Shown: positions 1 through 5,869, counted from the stretch's first letter. The stretch is DNA of 7,158 bases from Rhodoferax sp. (GCA_021737905.1 JAIPDA010000123.1:1-7158); one strand, 5' to 3'. Numbers and translations: made by a program. The notes: generated by a model from the letters alone, not told the origin.

Positions 1-302
1 GCGGCTTTCATCAGGCGCTTGTCATCGGGCTGGCCGACGTCGATCCAGTGCAGGATGGCGTCGGTGTAATCCTTGTGCCAGAGCGCCGCTTCGTCCACGT
101 CCCACAGGTCCTTGGCAAATTCGAGCTTGCCCTTGTTGTCGTCGGCCGTCACATTCAGGGCAAAGGCCAGCAGCCGGATCATCATGCGTTCATCGGCTTC
201 GGAGGGGTGGCGTGCAATCACCACCGTGTGGTCGGCATAGACGTTGCGGTCCATGTCGGCGATTTGCAATTGGGCTTTGTAGATGGTGGCTTTGAGTGCC
301 AT
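1..302 (-). CDS. yaeQ: YaeQ family protein, N-terminal part (3' end outside window)
   Basis: The minus-strand frame starts with ATG at 302 and stays open to base 1, giving the first 100 residues of a protein usually about 180 residues long. The start MALKATIYKAQL, the segment DHTVVIARHPSEADERMMIR and the later FAKDLWDVDEAALW stretch are recognisable YaeQ signatures. Family knowledge: YaeQ is a compact cytosolic protein with a variant PD-(D/E)XK nuclease-like fold; its cellular role is not settled. The upstream AAAGAAAT is only a weak ribosome binding site, but the family N-terminus fits this ATG exactly. The gene is divergent from the methionine synthase gene, with 157 bases between the two starts, so any promoters share that gap. 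The C-terminal part cannot be judged here. Confidence 0.9.
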   Translation of the reverse strand, partial: MALKATIYKAQLQIADMDRNVYADHTVVIARHPSEADERMMIRLLAFALNVTADDNKGKLEFAKDLWDVDEAALWHKDYTDAILHWIDVGQPDDKRLMKA

Positions 303-459
303 GGCGATTTCTTTGGGTCAGTCTGTCGAAGTGGCTTATTGGAACAGTCTTTTGCACAAACGCTTTTCGGACCGTTGCTGACTTGTCGCTATAGTGGCGT
401 GGCGCCGGCTTTGCCCGCCCCGACCCGATTGACACCAACCCCGCACGGAGACAGTTTTC
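303..459. promoter_or_regulatory. Divergent intergenic region between yaeQ and the methionine synthase gene
   Basis: These 157 bases separate two divergent starts and must hold promoters for one or both, unless transcription enters from outside. On the plus strand TATAGT at 390-395 resembles a -10 box, but there is no convincing -35 hexamer at the right distance. On the minus strand I see no clear pair. I looked for an SAH-type riboswitch or another methionine-linked leader and saw no matching conserved core. The placement of promoters inside the gap is inference. Confidence 0.25.
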
Positions 460-1491
460 ATGAGCACCCCCTTATTCAGCGCCACCATTGCCGGCAGCCT
501 GCCCAAACCCGCCTGGCTTTCCGAGACGCAAAAGCTCTGGCCGCAGTGGAAGGCAGAAGGCGCCGAGCTGGCGCAGGCCAAGCAGGACGCTACGCTGCTG
601 TGGATCAAGGCGCAGGAAGACGCGGGCCTGGACGTCATCGGTGACGGCGAGCAGTCGCGCCAGCACTTTGTGCACGGTTTTCTGGAGCAGGTCGAAGGCA
701 TCGACTTCGATCACAAGGTCAAGATGGGCATTCGCGACAACCGCTATGACGCCATGGTGCCACAGGTCGTCTCCACATTGCGCCTCAAAGGCCGTGTGCA
801 TGCGACCGAGGCCCGATTGCTGCGCGCGCACACAGGCAAAAAAATCAAGTTCACTTTACCCGGCCCCATGACCATCGTGGACACCGTGGCCGATCGCTTT
901 TACGGCGACAAAGTCAAGATGGCCATGGCCTTTGCCGAGCTGCTCAACCAGGAGGCGCTGGCGCTGCAAGCCGACGGTGTGGACATCATTCAGTTTGACG
1001 AGCCGGCCTTCAATGTGTACATGAAGGAGGCGGCCGACTGGGGTGTGGCTGCGCTGGAGATTGCGGCCCGTGGCCTGACCTGTACCACCGCCGTACACAT
1101 CTGCTACGGCTACGGCATCAAGGCCAACGACGACTGGAAAGTGACGCTGGGCCAGGAGTGGCGTCAGTATGAAGCCATCTTCCCTGCGCTGGCCAAGAGC
1201 AGCATCCAGCAGGTCAGCCTGGAGTGCTACCACTCGCATGTGCCGCCGCACCTGATGGCGCTGCTCGAAGGCAAGGACGTGATGGTCGGCGTTATCGACG
1301 TCGCCAGCGAAGAGATCGAAACCCCCGAGCAGATCGCCGACACCATCGGCAAAGCCCTGCAATACGTGCCTAAAAACCGGCTGCTGCCTTGCACCAACTG
1401 CGGCCTGGCGCCCATGAGCCGCGAAGTCGCGCTGAAAAAGCTGGAGGCGCTGGCCAAGGGCGCGGCGCTGGCGCGTGAACGCTACAAATAA
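460..1491 (+). CDS. mesD: Core MetE-type methionine synthase (MesD-like, folate-independent)
   Basis: This 343-residue protein matches only the C-terminal catalytic half of cobalamin-independent methionine synthase (MetE, about 750 residues). It is predicted to methylate homocysteine to methionine in the cytosol. The expected zinc ligands are present: His213 and Cys215 in VHICYGYG, Glu255 in SLECYHSH and Cys314 in CTNCGLAP. Other MetE landmarks are AGSLPKP (11-17), GDGEQSRQHF (61-70), LPGPMT (133-138) and FDEPAF (179-184). The folate-binding N-terminal domain is absent. From memory the sequence is closest to the MesD group of core-MetE enzymes, which are described as folate-independent, oxygen-requiring and dependent on MesX (DUF1852). 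No DUF1852 gene adjoins it here. The ATG at 460 has GGAG nine bases upstream. It leads a unit with the cupin (12-base gap) and the DUF427 gene. Another MetE-C relative, such as an alkyl-CoM lyase, is less likely. Confidence 0.88.
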   Translation: MSTPLFSATIAGSLPKPAWLSETQKLWPQWKAEGAELAQAKQDATLLWIKAQEDAGLDVIGDGEQSRQHFVHGFLEQVEGIDFDHKVKMGIRDNRYDAMVPQVVSTLRLKGRVHATEARLLRAHTGKKIKFTLPGPMTIVDTVADRFYGDKVKMAMAFAELLNQEALALQADGVDIIQFDEPAFNVYMKEAADWGVAALEIAARGLTCTTAVHICYGYGIKANDDWKVTLGQEWRQYEAIFPALAKSSIQQVSLECYHSHVPPHLMALLEGKDVMVGVIDVASEEIETPEQIADTIGKALQYVPKNRLLPCTNCGLAPMSREVALKKLEALAKGAALARERYK

Positions 1492-1503
1492 ATCAGGACT
1501 CCC

Positions 1504-2007
1504 ATGAGCCAAGACGGGCATCCCCACCATCACGACCACAGCCACGCGCCCTTGTGGAAACACGATGGCGTGCGCGTGATCGGCGCGGGGCAGCTCGACG
1601 GCAACACCGCGCAGACGCCGGGCATGGACCGCCAGGCGGCGATCAACTTTGCCCGCGTGGGCGCGCAAAAGCTCTGGGCCGGCACGGTCACCATCCATGC
1701 CAATGCCAAGACCGGTGCCCATCACCACGGTCCTCTTGAAAGCGTCATTTACGTGATTCGTGGCCGTGCCCGCATGCGCTGGGGCGAGCACCTGGAGTTC
1801 ACGGCCGAGGCCGGACCGGGGGACTTCATTTATGTGCCGCCTTATGTGCCGCACCAGGAAATCAACGCCAGTGCGACCGAGCCACTCGAATGCGTGCTGT
1901 GCCGCAGCGATGGCGAGGCGGTGGCCGTCAACCTGGACATCGAGCCCGCCGAAAAACCGCAGACCGTGCTGTGGATAGACCCGACCCATCCGCAGGGCGG
2001 CGTTTAA
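1504..2007 (+). CDS. Single-domain cupin protein with His-rich N-terminus
   Basis: This 167-residue protein has both cupin motifs with a complete metal set: His73 and His75 in GAHHHGPLE, Glu79, and His117 in GDFIYVPPYVPHQEIN. It should therefore fold as a metal-binding beta-barrel. No signal peptide is visible, so it is probably cytosolic. Residues 6-14 (HPHHHDHSH) contain six histidines in nine residues, a likely extra metal-binding tail. The ATG at 1504 has AGGA at 1495-1498 and follows the methionine synthase stop by 12 bases, so the two are probably co-transcribed and perhaps translationally coupled. Cupins cover dioxygenases, isomerases and ligand sensors, and the sequence alone does not give the reaction. 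The context suggests a role with the methionine synthase, for example as an oxygen-using or metal-handling partner; that is inference. Confidence 0.88.
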   Translation: MSQDGHPHHHDHSHAPLWKHDGVRVIGAGQLDGNTAQTPGMDRQAAINFARVGAQKLWAGTVTIHANAKTGAHHHGPLESVIYVIRGRARMRWGEHLEFTAEAGPGDFIYVPPYVPHQEINASATEPLECVLCRSDGEAVAVNLDIEPAEKPQTVLWIDPTHPQGGV

Positions 2008-2036
2008 ATCTTTTGCAAACTTCTTCAGGAATTTCC

Positions 2037-2318
2037 ATGAAAGCCATCTGGCAAAACACCGTGATTGCCGAGAGCGACGACATCGTTGTGCTCGAAGGCA
2101 ATCACTATTTCCCCATCAGCGCGCTCAACCGCGACCATGTCACATTCAGCAACCACCACACCATGTGCGCCTGGAAAGGCCAGGCGAGTTATTACTCGCT
2201 GCTGGTCAATGGCGAGATGAACACCGACGCCGCCTGGTACTACGCCGACCCGAAGCCTGAAGCCGAGAGCATCAAGGACCGCGTGGCCTTCTGGAAGGGC
2301 GTGAAGATCGAGCCCTAA
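2037..2318 (+). CDS. DUF427 family protein
   Basis: This 93-residue protein has the DUF427 pattern: LEGNHYFP (19-26), the core CAWKGQASYYSLLVNG (44-59), AWYYADPKP (66-74) and DRVAFWKGVKIEP at the C-terminus. DUF427 proteins are small beta-rich proteins, fully conserved in size here, with no established biochemical role. The start is the ATG at 2037, with AGGA at 2027-2030. A longer reading from 1890 overlaps the cupin coding region and has an unrelated Arg-rich composition, so it was not used. The gene lies 29 bases after the cupin stop and is the last of the three-gene unit. Its place in this unit hints at a link to methyl transfer or to cupin chemistry, but nothing in its sequence proves it. 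Confidence 0.88.
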   Translation: MKAIWQNTVIAESDDIVVLEGNHYFPISALNRDHVTFSNHHTMCAWKGQASYYSLLVNGEMNTDAAWYYADPKPEAESIKDRVAFWKGVKIEP

Positions 2319-2348
2319 AGGCGGCTCTTGTCAGAGGAGCGAAGATGG

Positions 2349-2368
2349 ATTCCTGCCTGCGCAGGAAT
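2349..2368. repeat. Palindromic intergenic element, left copy (dRS3/REP-like)
   Basis: ATTCCTGC, a CTGC loop and GCAGGAAT form a perfect 8-bp stem. It sits in the wider context GATGGATTCC...GGAATGACGG, a pattern I recognise as a common intergenic palindrome in proteobacteria. It resembles the Neisseria dRS3 layout (ATTCC, eight bases, GGAAT), though homology is not shown. It begins 31 bases after the DUF427 stop, so it could fold in the 3' end of that transcript and protect or terminate it. No T-run follows, so a classic intrinsic terminator is unlikely. Confidence 0.7.
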
Positions 2369-2534
2369 GACGGACTTGCCGCAGGAATGATGGACTTACA
2401 GCAGGAATGATGGACTTACAGCAGGGATGATGGACTTACCGCAGGAATGACGGATTTACCGCACGGATGATGGACTTACCGCAGGAATGACGGACTAACC
2501 GCAGGAATGACGGACTAACAGCAGGCGTGACTGC
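2361..2534. repeat. Tandem array of a 20-bp unit, eight full copies plus a decayed ninth
   Basis: Eight units of exactly 20 bases run from 2361 to 2520, with consensus GCAGGAATGAYGGACTTACM. Units 2 and 3 are identical. The others differ at a few places: CTTGCC in unit 1, GCAGGGATG in unit 4, GATTTACC in unit 5, GCACGGATG in unit 6 and CTAAC in units 7 and 8. A ninth copy begins at 2521 (GCAGGCGTGACTGC) and decays. The first ten bases of the unit equal the right half of the palindrome at 2349-2368 plus its GA flank, so the array appears to have grown from that arm. There are no spacers, so this is not a CRISPR array. The mixed divergence suggests stepwise duplication over time. Confidence 0.92.
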
Positions 2535-2537
2535 TTT

Positions 2538-2571
2538 CCCCGCGTCATCCTCGCGCAGGCGGGGATCCATC
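2538..2571. repeat. Palindromic intergenic element, right copy in inverted orientation
   Basis: ATCCTCGC at 2547-2554, a GCAG loop and GCGGGGAT at 2559-2566 form an 8-bp stem with one G-T wobble. The flanks CGTCATCC and GGATCCATCC are the reverse complement of the flanks of the left copy (GGATGGATTCC...GGAATGACGG), and the loop GCAG is the reverse complement of CTGC. It is therefore a diverged copy of the same element facing the other way. An alternative stem pairs CCCCGC at 2538-2543 with GCGGGG at 2559-2564. It lies about 25 bases past the dehydrogenase stop and could act at the 3' end of that transcript. Confidence 0.65.
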
Positions 2572-2596
2572 CCTGTATTCTGCTTCACGGCGTCCG

Positions 2597-3355
2597 CTAC
2601 TCCCGCACATCTGCCACCGGGTTCTGTCCAAAATCAGCCCGTGCAAGATATGCCAGCACCCGACTGGCCGCTTCGTGCGGCGAAGTCAGCTGCCCGCCTT
2701 GATGCAGGCCGGCAAAACCTTTGCGGTCCGGAAACAGTGCATCGTCTGCGCAGCGCAACTGCACCTGCATGTCGGTGTCGATCACGCCTGGGGCCAGCGA
2801 GCAGACTTTGGCCCCCCGGGGTTTGAGCGCCTCGTCCAGCGCCAGGCAGCGGGTGAAATGGTCCATGCCGGCTTTGGCCGCGCAGTAGGCCGATTGCGAA
2901 GCCATGGCCCGGCGGCCCAGACCCGATGAAATGTTGAGGATCTTGCGCTTGGCCGGCCAGTGGCCGGTGGCGCTTAAAAATGCTGCGCTCAGCATCATGG
3001 GCGCCTCCAGCCCCACGCGCAGCGCCTGCGCCAGCTCAGCCGGATCGCTCAGGCTGAGTGGCGCAATCGGCGGAATCACGCCGGCGTTGTTGATCAGGGT
3101 GGCGCTTGCAAACCCGTCGCCTGGCTGACCCTGCAACCAGGCCAGCAAGCGCTGGCTCACTGCCTCGGCTTGCGCCAGGTCCTCAGTCCATTGCATCAGC
3201 TGCGCGTCCAGGGCTGGCGCGCGTTCTGCGAGTTTCGGGTTGGCTTGCCGAGAAATGCACAAGAGCGTGTGGCCTGGCGCTAACAACTGTTCAGCCATGG
3301 CCAGGCCCATGCCGCGTGAAGCGCCGGTCAAAATGGTGAGATGCTGGGGTTTCAT
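2597..3355 (-). CDS. Short-chain dehydrogenase/reductase, YueD/sepiapterin-reductase-like
   Basis: This 252-residue classical SDR probably reduces a carbonyl compound with NAD(P)H in the cytosol. It shows the Rossmann motif TGASRGMG (10-17), NNAG (89-92), catalytic Ser144 in NISSG, Tyr157 and Lys161 in AYCAAKAG, and PGVIDTDMQ (189-197). The ISSG...AYCxxKAG...PGVxDTxMQxQ pattern resembles Bacillus YueD (benzil reductase) and sepiapterin reductases, so the natural substrate is open. The Arg in SRQ (35-37) and Arg14 suggest NADPH preference, by inference. The usual catalytic Asn appears replaced by Gly115 (RVGLEAP where relatives have a VNL-type motif). The ATG at 3355 has GGAG five bases upstream. 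An upstream TTG at 3370 would overlap the RluA stop and is less likely. It is the last gene of the minus-strand unit, 11 bases after the RluA stop. Confidence 0.9.
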   Translation of the reverse strand: MKPQHLTILTGASRGMGLAMAEQLLAPGHTLLCISRQANPKLAERAPALDAQLMQWTEDLAQAEAVSQRLLAWLQGQPGDGFASATLINNAGVIPPIAPLSLSDPAELAQALRVGLEAPMMLSAAFLSATGHWPAKRKILNISSGLGRRAMASQSAYCAAKAGMDHFTRCLALDEALKPRGAKVCSLAPGVIDTDMQVQLRCADDALFPDRKGFAGLHQGGQLTSPHEAASRVLAYLARADFGQNPVADVRE

Positions 3356-3366
3356 TGTTTCTCCAA

Positions 3367-4041
3367 TCAAAAAGTGGCGGTGCTGGTGAAATGCAAGGGC
3401 TCGCCGGTCACCGGGTGCGCAAAGGCCAGCGCGCTGGCGTGCAAATGCAGGCGTCCGGGCTGCGCTGGCGACTCGTCAAGGCCGTAAAGCGCATCGCCCA
3501 CGATGGGGTGACCGATCGCTTGCAAATGCACGCGCAACTGGTGGGTACGGCCCGTCAGGGGTTCGAGCAGCAGTCGGGTTGTGCCGGCAACGCTGTCACG
3601 GCTTTCAATGCGCCAGCGCGTCTGGCTGGGTTTGCCCAGCGCAGCGTCAATGATGCGAAGCGGCCGGCGGGGCCAGTCGGCGGCAATCGGCAAATCGATC
3701 AGGCCCCGTCCGGGCGGTGTATCAGCTGCGTCCGGCGGATCAGCCACCAGACCGTGGACCACAGCGGTGTACTGCTTGTGCACGCGCCGCCCGGCAAAAG
3801 CCAGACTCAAAACGCGTTGCGCGGCCGGGCCTCGGGCCATCAGCAGCAGTCCCGAGGTGGCCATGTCCAGCCGGTGCACGATGAGCGCATCGGGGTACTG
3901 CGCCTGCACGCGCGCACTCAGGCAGTCTTGTTTGCCCTCGCCGCGCCCGGGCACACACAGCAGGCCGGCGGGTTTGTCGAGCACCAGCAGTGCCTCGTCA
4001 ACCAAGTGGAATTTCAAGAGGCCCGATGGCGCCATAGGCAT
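3367..4041 (-). CDS. rluA: RluA-family pseudouridine synthase
   Basis: The enzyme isomerises uridine to pseudouridine in RNA. The catalytic block HRLDMATSGLL places the nucleophile at Asp59 of a 224-residue protein. Upstream are VLDKPAGLLCVPGRGE (20-35); further on come HKQYTAVVHG, ADWPRRPLRI, GKPSQT and the C-terminal LTGRTHQLRVHLQAIGHPIVGDALYG. These match E. coli RluA (219 residues), which modifies 23S rRNA U746 and tRNA U32, better than RluC/RluD, and there is no S4 domain. The exact RNA target here is inferred. The start is uncertain: ATG at 4041 or 4035 fits the family length. In-frame GTG (4074) and TTG (4116) lie inside the preceding VF530 gene, and none has a strong ribosome binding site. 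With ATG 4041 the gene begins 19 bases after the VF530 stop, so coupling is plausible. Confidence 0.9.
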   Translation of the reverse strand: MPMAPSGLLKFHLVDEALLVLDKPAGLLCVPGRGEGKQDCLSARVQAQYPDALIVHRLDMATSGLLLMARGPAAQRVLSLAFAGRRVHKQYTAVVHGLVADPPDAADTPPGRGLIDLPIAADWPRRPLRIIDAALGKPSQTRWRIESRDSVAGTTRLLLEPLTGRTHQLRVHLQAIGHPIVGDALYGLDESPAQPGRLHLHASALAFAHPVTGEPLHFTSTATF

Positions 4042-4060
4042 GGACGCCAAAACAGACGGT

Positions 4061-4354
4061 TCAGGCTTGAGCACTGCGTTTTTGCTCGCGCAGCATGAAG
4101 AGGTACAGGCTTTCAACCTTCTCGCGTGCCCAGGGGGTCTTGCGCAAAAACTTCAGGCTGGAGGCCACGCTGGGGTCCAGCACAAAGCAACGAATCTGTA
4201 TGCGCTGGCCCAGTTCTTCCCAGCCGTAATGGGCTGCCAGGGCGGTCACGATGGCTTCGAGCGTGAGCCCGTGCAAGGGGTTGCCGCGCTGTGCGGGCGG
4301 TGCTTGCACGCCAGGCTGCGCTGCGGGCAGGCCGGCTTCGGACTCAGGCTTCAC
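4061..4354 (-). CDS. VF530 family (DUF2132) nucleic-acid-binding protein
   Basis: The frame contains the compact VF530 domain: NPLHGLTLEAIVTALAAHYGW, then EELGQRIQIRCF and DPSVASSLKFLRKTPWARE, ending with KVESLYLFMLREQK. The family is named after Vibrio fischeri VF0530, a small helical protein proposed to bind nucleic acid; its role in the cell is unknown. The start is not obvious. The GTG at 4354 gives 97 residues with a Pro/Ala-rich, probably flexible tail of about 24 residues before the domain. No ATG exists between the preceding stop (4384) and the domain, and no clear Shine-Dalgarno precedes the GTG. The frame upstream of 4384 overlaps the small Lys-rich gene and is not expected to be translated. 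The domain itself is certain; the first residues are not. Confidence 0.85.
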   Translation of the reverse strand: MKPESEAGLPAAQPGVQAPPAQRGNPLHGLTLEAIVTALAAHYGWEELGQRIQIRCFVLDPSVASSLKFLRKTPWAREKVESLYLFMLREQKRSAQA

Positions 4355-4383
4355 GGTGAATTGACGAAAAGGCGGGCGCTGAA

Positions 4384-4524
4384 TTACTTGTTTTTCAGCT
4401 TGCCGCGCACAGGCACCACGGTGACGATGGTGGGACGCACAGCGTCCGGAGAAACCGTTTTCGGTGGCGATGTGTCTTTTTTGGGTTTCTTGACCATCTT
4501 CTGGGATTGTTGACCTTTTGCCAT
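4384..4524 (-). CDS. Small Lys-rich basic protein, 46 residues, unknown function
   Basis: The ATG at 4524 is preceded by AGGAG seven bases upstream, the best ribosome binding site on this strand in the window. The product begins MAKGQQSQKMVKKPKKD and has ten Lys and two Arg against two Asp in 46 residues. It is Pro/Ser-containing in the middle, with a short TIVTVVPV stretch before the basic end GKLKNK. Such a protein is likely disordered and could bind RNA or DNA. I recall similar MAKGQ...KKPKKD small proteins as conserved hypotheticals in betaproteobacteria, but not a function. It is first in a unit with VF530, RluA and the dehydrogenase. A longer reading from 4572 would run through the leader hairpin and is less likely. 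Confidence 0.75.
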   Translation of the reverse strand: MAKGQQSQKMVKKPKKDTSPPKTVSPDAVRPTIVTVVPVRGKLKNK

Positions 4525-4536
4525 GGTGTGCTCCTG

Positions 4537-4571
4537 TGGGTTGGATGCGGGCCTGCTGCCCGTGAGACCCA
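4537..4571. promoter_or_regulatory. Two-tier inverted repeat beside the ribosome binding site of the small basic gene
   Basis: TGGGT at 4537-4541 pairs with ACCCA at 4567-4571, and CGGGC at 4548-4552 pairs with GCCCG at 4558-4562 around a CTGCT loop. Both stems are perfect, with a 6/4-base internal loop between them. On the minus strand the structure ends one base before the AGGAG of the 46-residue gene. A -10-like GATAAT (minus strand, 4571-4576) overlaps its outer arm but lacks a good -35, so the transcript may carry only the inner stem. It could be an operator for the divergent pair or a leader hairpin that tunes translation. Confidence 0.35.
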
Positions 4572-4629
4572 TTATCGTTGCAGATGCTTGAGCCTTCGCC
4601 TGCAGACGGCACTGTTAAGCTGCTGCGCC

Positions 4630-5856
4630 ATGGCTTTGCACAACTTTTCTGACTTGACCCGCCAGACGGCCTTCATGCGCCTTTGGTATTCGCGGCTGGC
4701 CAGCATCAGTGGCCAGCAGATGTTGATGGTCGCCGTGGGCTGGCAAATGTACGAGCTGACTGGCAGTGCCTGGGACTTGGGTCTGGTCGGCTTGTTTCAG
4801 TTTTTGCCGGCCTTGCTGCTGACGCTGGTGGCCGGGCATGTGGCTGACCGTCTGCACCGCGCGCGCATTGTGTTGGTTTGTCTGTTGGTTCAGGGTCTGG
4901 TGGCCTTGGTCTTGATGGCCGCCACCGAAGGACTGTTCGCCGTCGGCCCCTGGGCCTCGCGTGAACTGCTGCTGGGTTTGTCGGTGGCCCTGGGCGCAGC
5001 GCGGGCCTTTCAAATGCCGGCCCAGCAGGCCTTGATGCCGCAACTCGTGCCGCCGGATTTGCTCTCACGCGCCATGGCTTTTAGCGCCGGCGGCATGCAG
5101 ACTGCCGTGATTGGTGGGCCGGCTTTGGGGGGCTTGATTTTTGTGGCCGGTGCCACAGCGGTGTATGCGAGCTGCGCGGGCTTGTTCTTCATTGGATGTG
5201 TTTTGATGTCACGCGTGCGCTATGTGCACCTGCCCCCGCCGGATGAGCCGGTGACCGTGCGCAGCTTGCTGGCAGGCTTGGTTTTTGTCTGGCAGCGCAA
5301 GGCCTTGCTGGGCGCGGTGTCACTGGATTTGTTCGCGGTGTTGCTGGGCGGTGCCACCGCATTGCTGCCCCTGTTTGCCAAAGACATTTTGATGGTCGGC
5401 CCCTGGGGCCTGGGTTTGCTGCGCGCAGCGCCTGCCGTGGGTGCGGTGCTCATGTCGGCTTTCCTCACGCGCTGGCCCCTGCAACGGCATGTGGGCTATC
5501 GCATGCTGGGGGCGGTGGCTGTCTATGGCTTGTGCATGGTGGTCTTTGGCCTGTCCACCAGTTTTGTCCTGTCACTGGCCGTGCTGGCGCTCTCCGGCTC
5601 GGCCGACATGGTCAGCGTGGTGGTGCGCCAGACCCTGGTGCAAATGGAAACACCCAACGAAATGCGCGGGCGTGTGAGTGCTGTGAACTCTGTTTTCATC
5701 GGTGCCTCCAACCAGCTGGGTGAATTTGAGTCGGGTGCCACGGCTGCTGTGATGGGGCCGGTTGGCTCTGTGGTGCTGGGCGGCGTGGGAACGCTGCTGA
5801 TTGCTGCGGCCTGGCTGCGTTACTTTCCGGAACTGGCCCGGCGAGACCGGCTTTGA
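4630..5856 (+). CDS. MFS transporter, EntS/MFS_3-like
   Basis: This 408-residue inner-membrane protein has about 12 hydrophobic segments and no signal peptide. Typical MFS features are the loop GHVADRLHRAR (69-79, motif A-like with Asp73 and Arg74) after the second segment, a polar central loop LPPPDEPVTVRS (201-212) between the halves, and TPNEMRGRVSAVNSVF (341-356). The last is the P-x-EMRGRVxAV signature of EntS-type and related efflux carriers. The N-terminus FMRLWYSRLASISGQQM also fits that group. Members export siderophores, drugs or other small molecules; no neighbour reveals the substrate. The ATG at 4630 matches the family N-terminus but has no clear Shine-Dalgarno, so expression may be low or leader-dependent. 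It is divergent from the small basic gene (105 bases between starts) and ends 13 bases before the converging cytochrome gene. Confidence 0.9.
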   Translation: MALHNFSDLTRQTAFMRLWYSRLASISGQQMLMVAVGWQMYELTGSAWDLGLVGLFQFLPALLLTLVAGHVADRLHRARIVLVCLLVQGLVALVLMAATEGLFAVGPWASRELLLGLSVALGAARAFQMPAQQALMPQLVPPDLLSRAMAFSAGGMQTAVIGGPALGGLIFVAGATAVYASCAGLFFIGCVLMSRVRYVHLPPPDEPVTVRSLLAGLVFVWQRKALLGAVSLDLFAVLLGGATALLPLFAKDILMVGPWGLGLLRAAPAVGAVLMSAFLTRWPLQRHVGYRMLGAVAVYGLCMVVFGLSTSFVLSLAVLALSGSADMVSVVVRQTLVQMETPNEMRGRVSAVNSVFIGASNQLGEFESGATAAVMGPVGSVVLGGVGTLLIAAAWLRYFPELARRDRL

Positions 5857-5869
5857 AACCGGCGGCCTT

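Larger units (their letters stand above)
2319..2596. other. Non-coding convergent intergenic region with repeats
   Basis: This 278-base stretch lies between the DUF427 stop (plus) and the dehydrogenase stop (minus). It is almost wholly made of a palindrome, a 20-bp tandem array and a second palindrome in inverted orientation, annotated separately. No reading frame here looks like a protein: the repeat period is not a multiple of three and stops recur. Lying between converging genes, it may help end transcription from both sides, but no hairpin is followed by a clear U-run. Confidence 0.8.

Noticed and set aside
303..459. Riboswitch ahead of the methionine synthase gene
   Set aside because: No SAH- or SAM-type conserved core or convincing stem set is visible in the 157 bases.
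48..644. Plus-strand 198-residue open frame
   Set aside because: It lies antisense to yaeQ and out of frame over the methionine synthase start, with no family resemblance.
856..1989. Minus-strand 377-residue open frame opposite the methionine synthase and cupin genes
   Set aside because: It is a shadow of GC-rich coding sequence: the opposite strand carries complete conserved motifs of two families, while this frame has His/Arg-rich, low-information sequence.
2361..2534. Possible CRISPR array
   Set aside because: The 20-base units follow each other directly with no unique spacers, and no cas gene is present.
3355..4513. Long plus-strand open frames opposite RluA and VF530
   Set aside because: They are antisense to genes with clear catalytic and domain motifs, and their translations resemble no family.
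4507..4629. N-terminal extension of the MFS transporter
   Set aside because: The extra residues are Cys/Arg-rich, overlap the start of the divergent small gene and do not match MFS N-termini; ATG 4630 fits the family.
5857..5869. Terminator between the converging MFS and cytochrome genes
   Set aside because: Only 13 bases separate the stops and I see no stem followed by a T-run. Any terminator would lie inside coding sequence.
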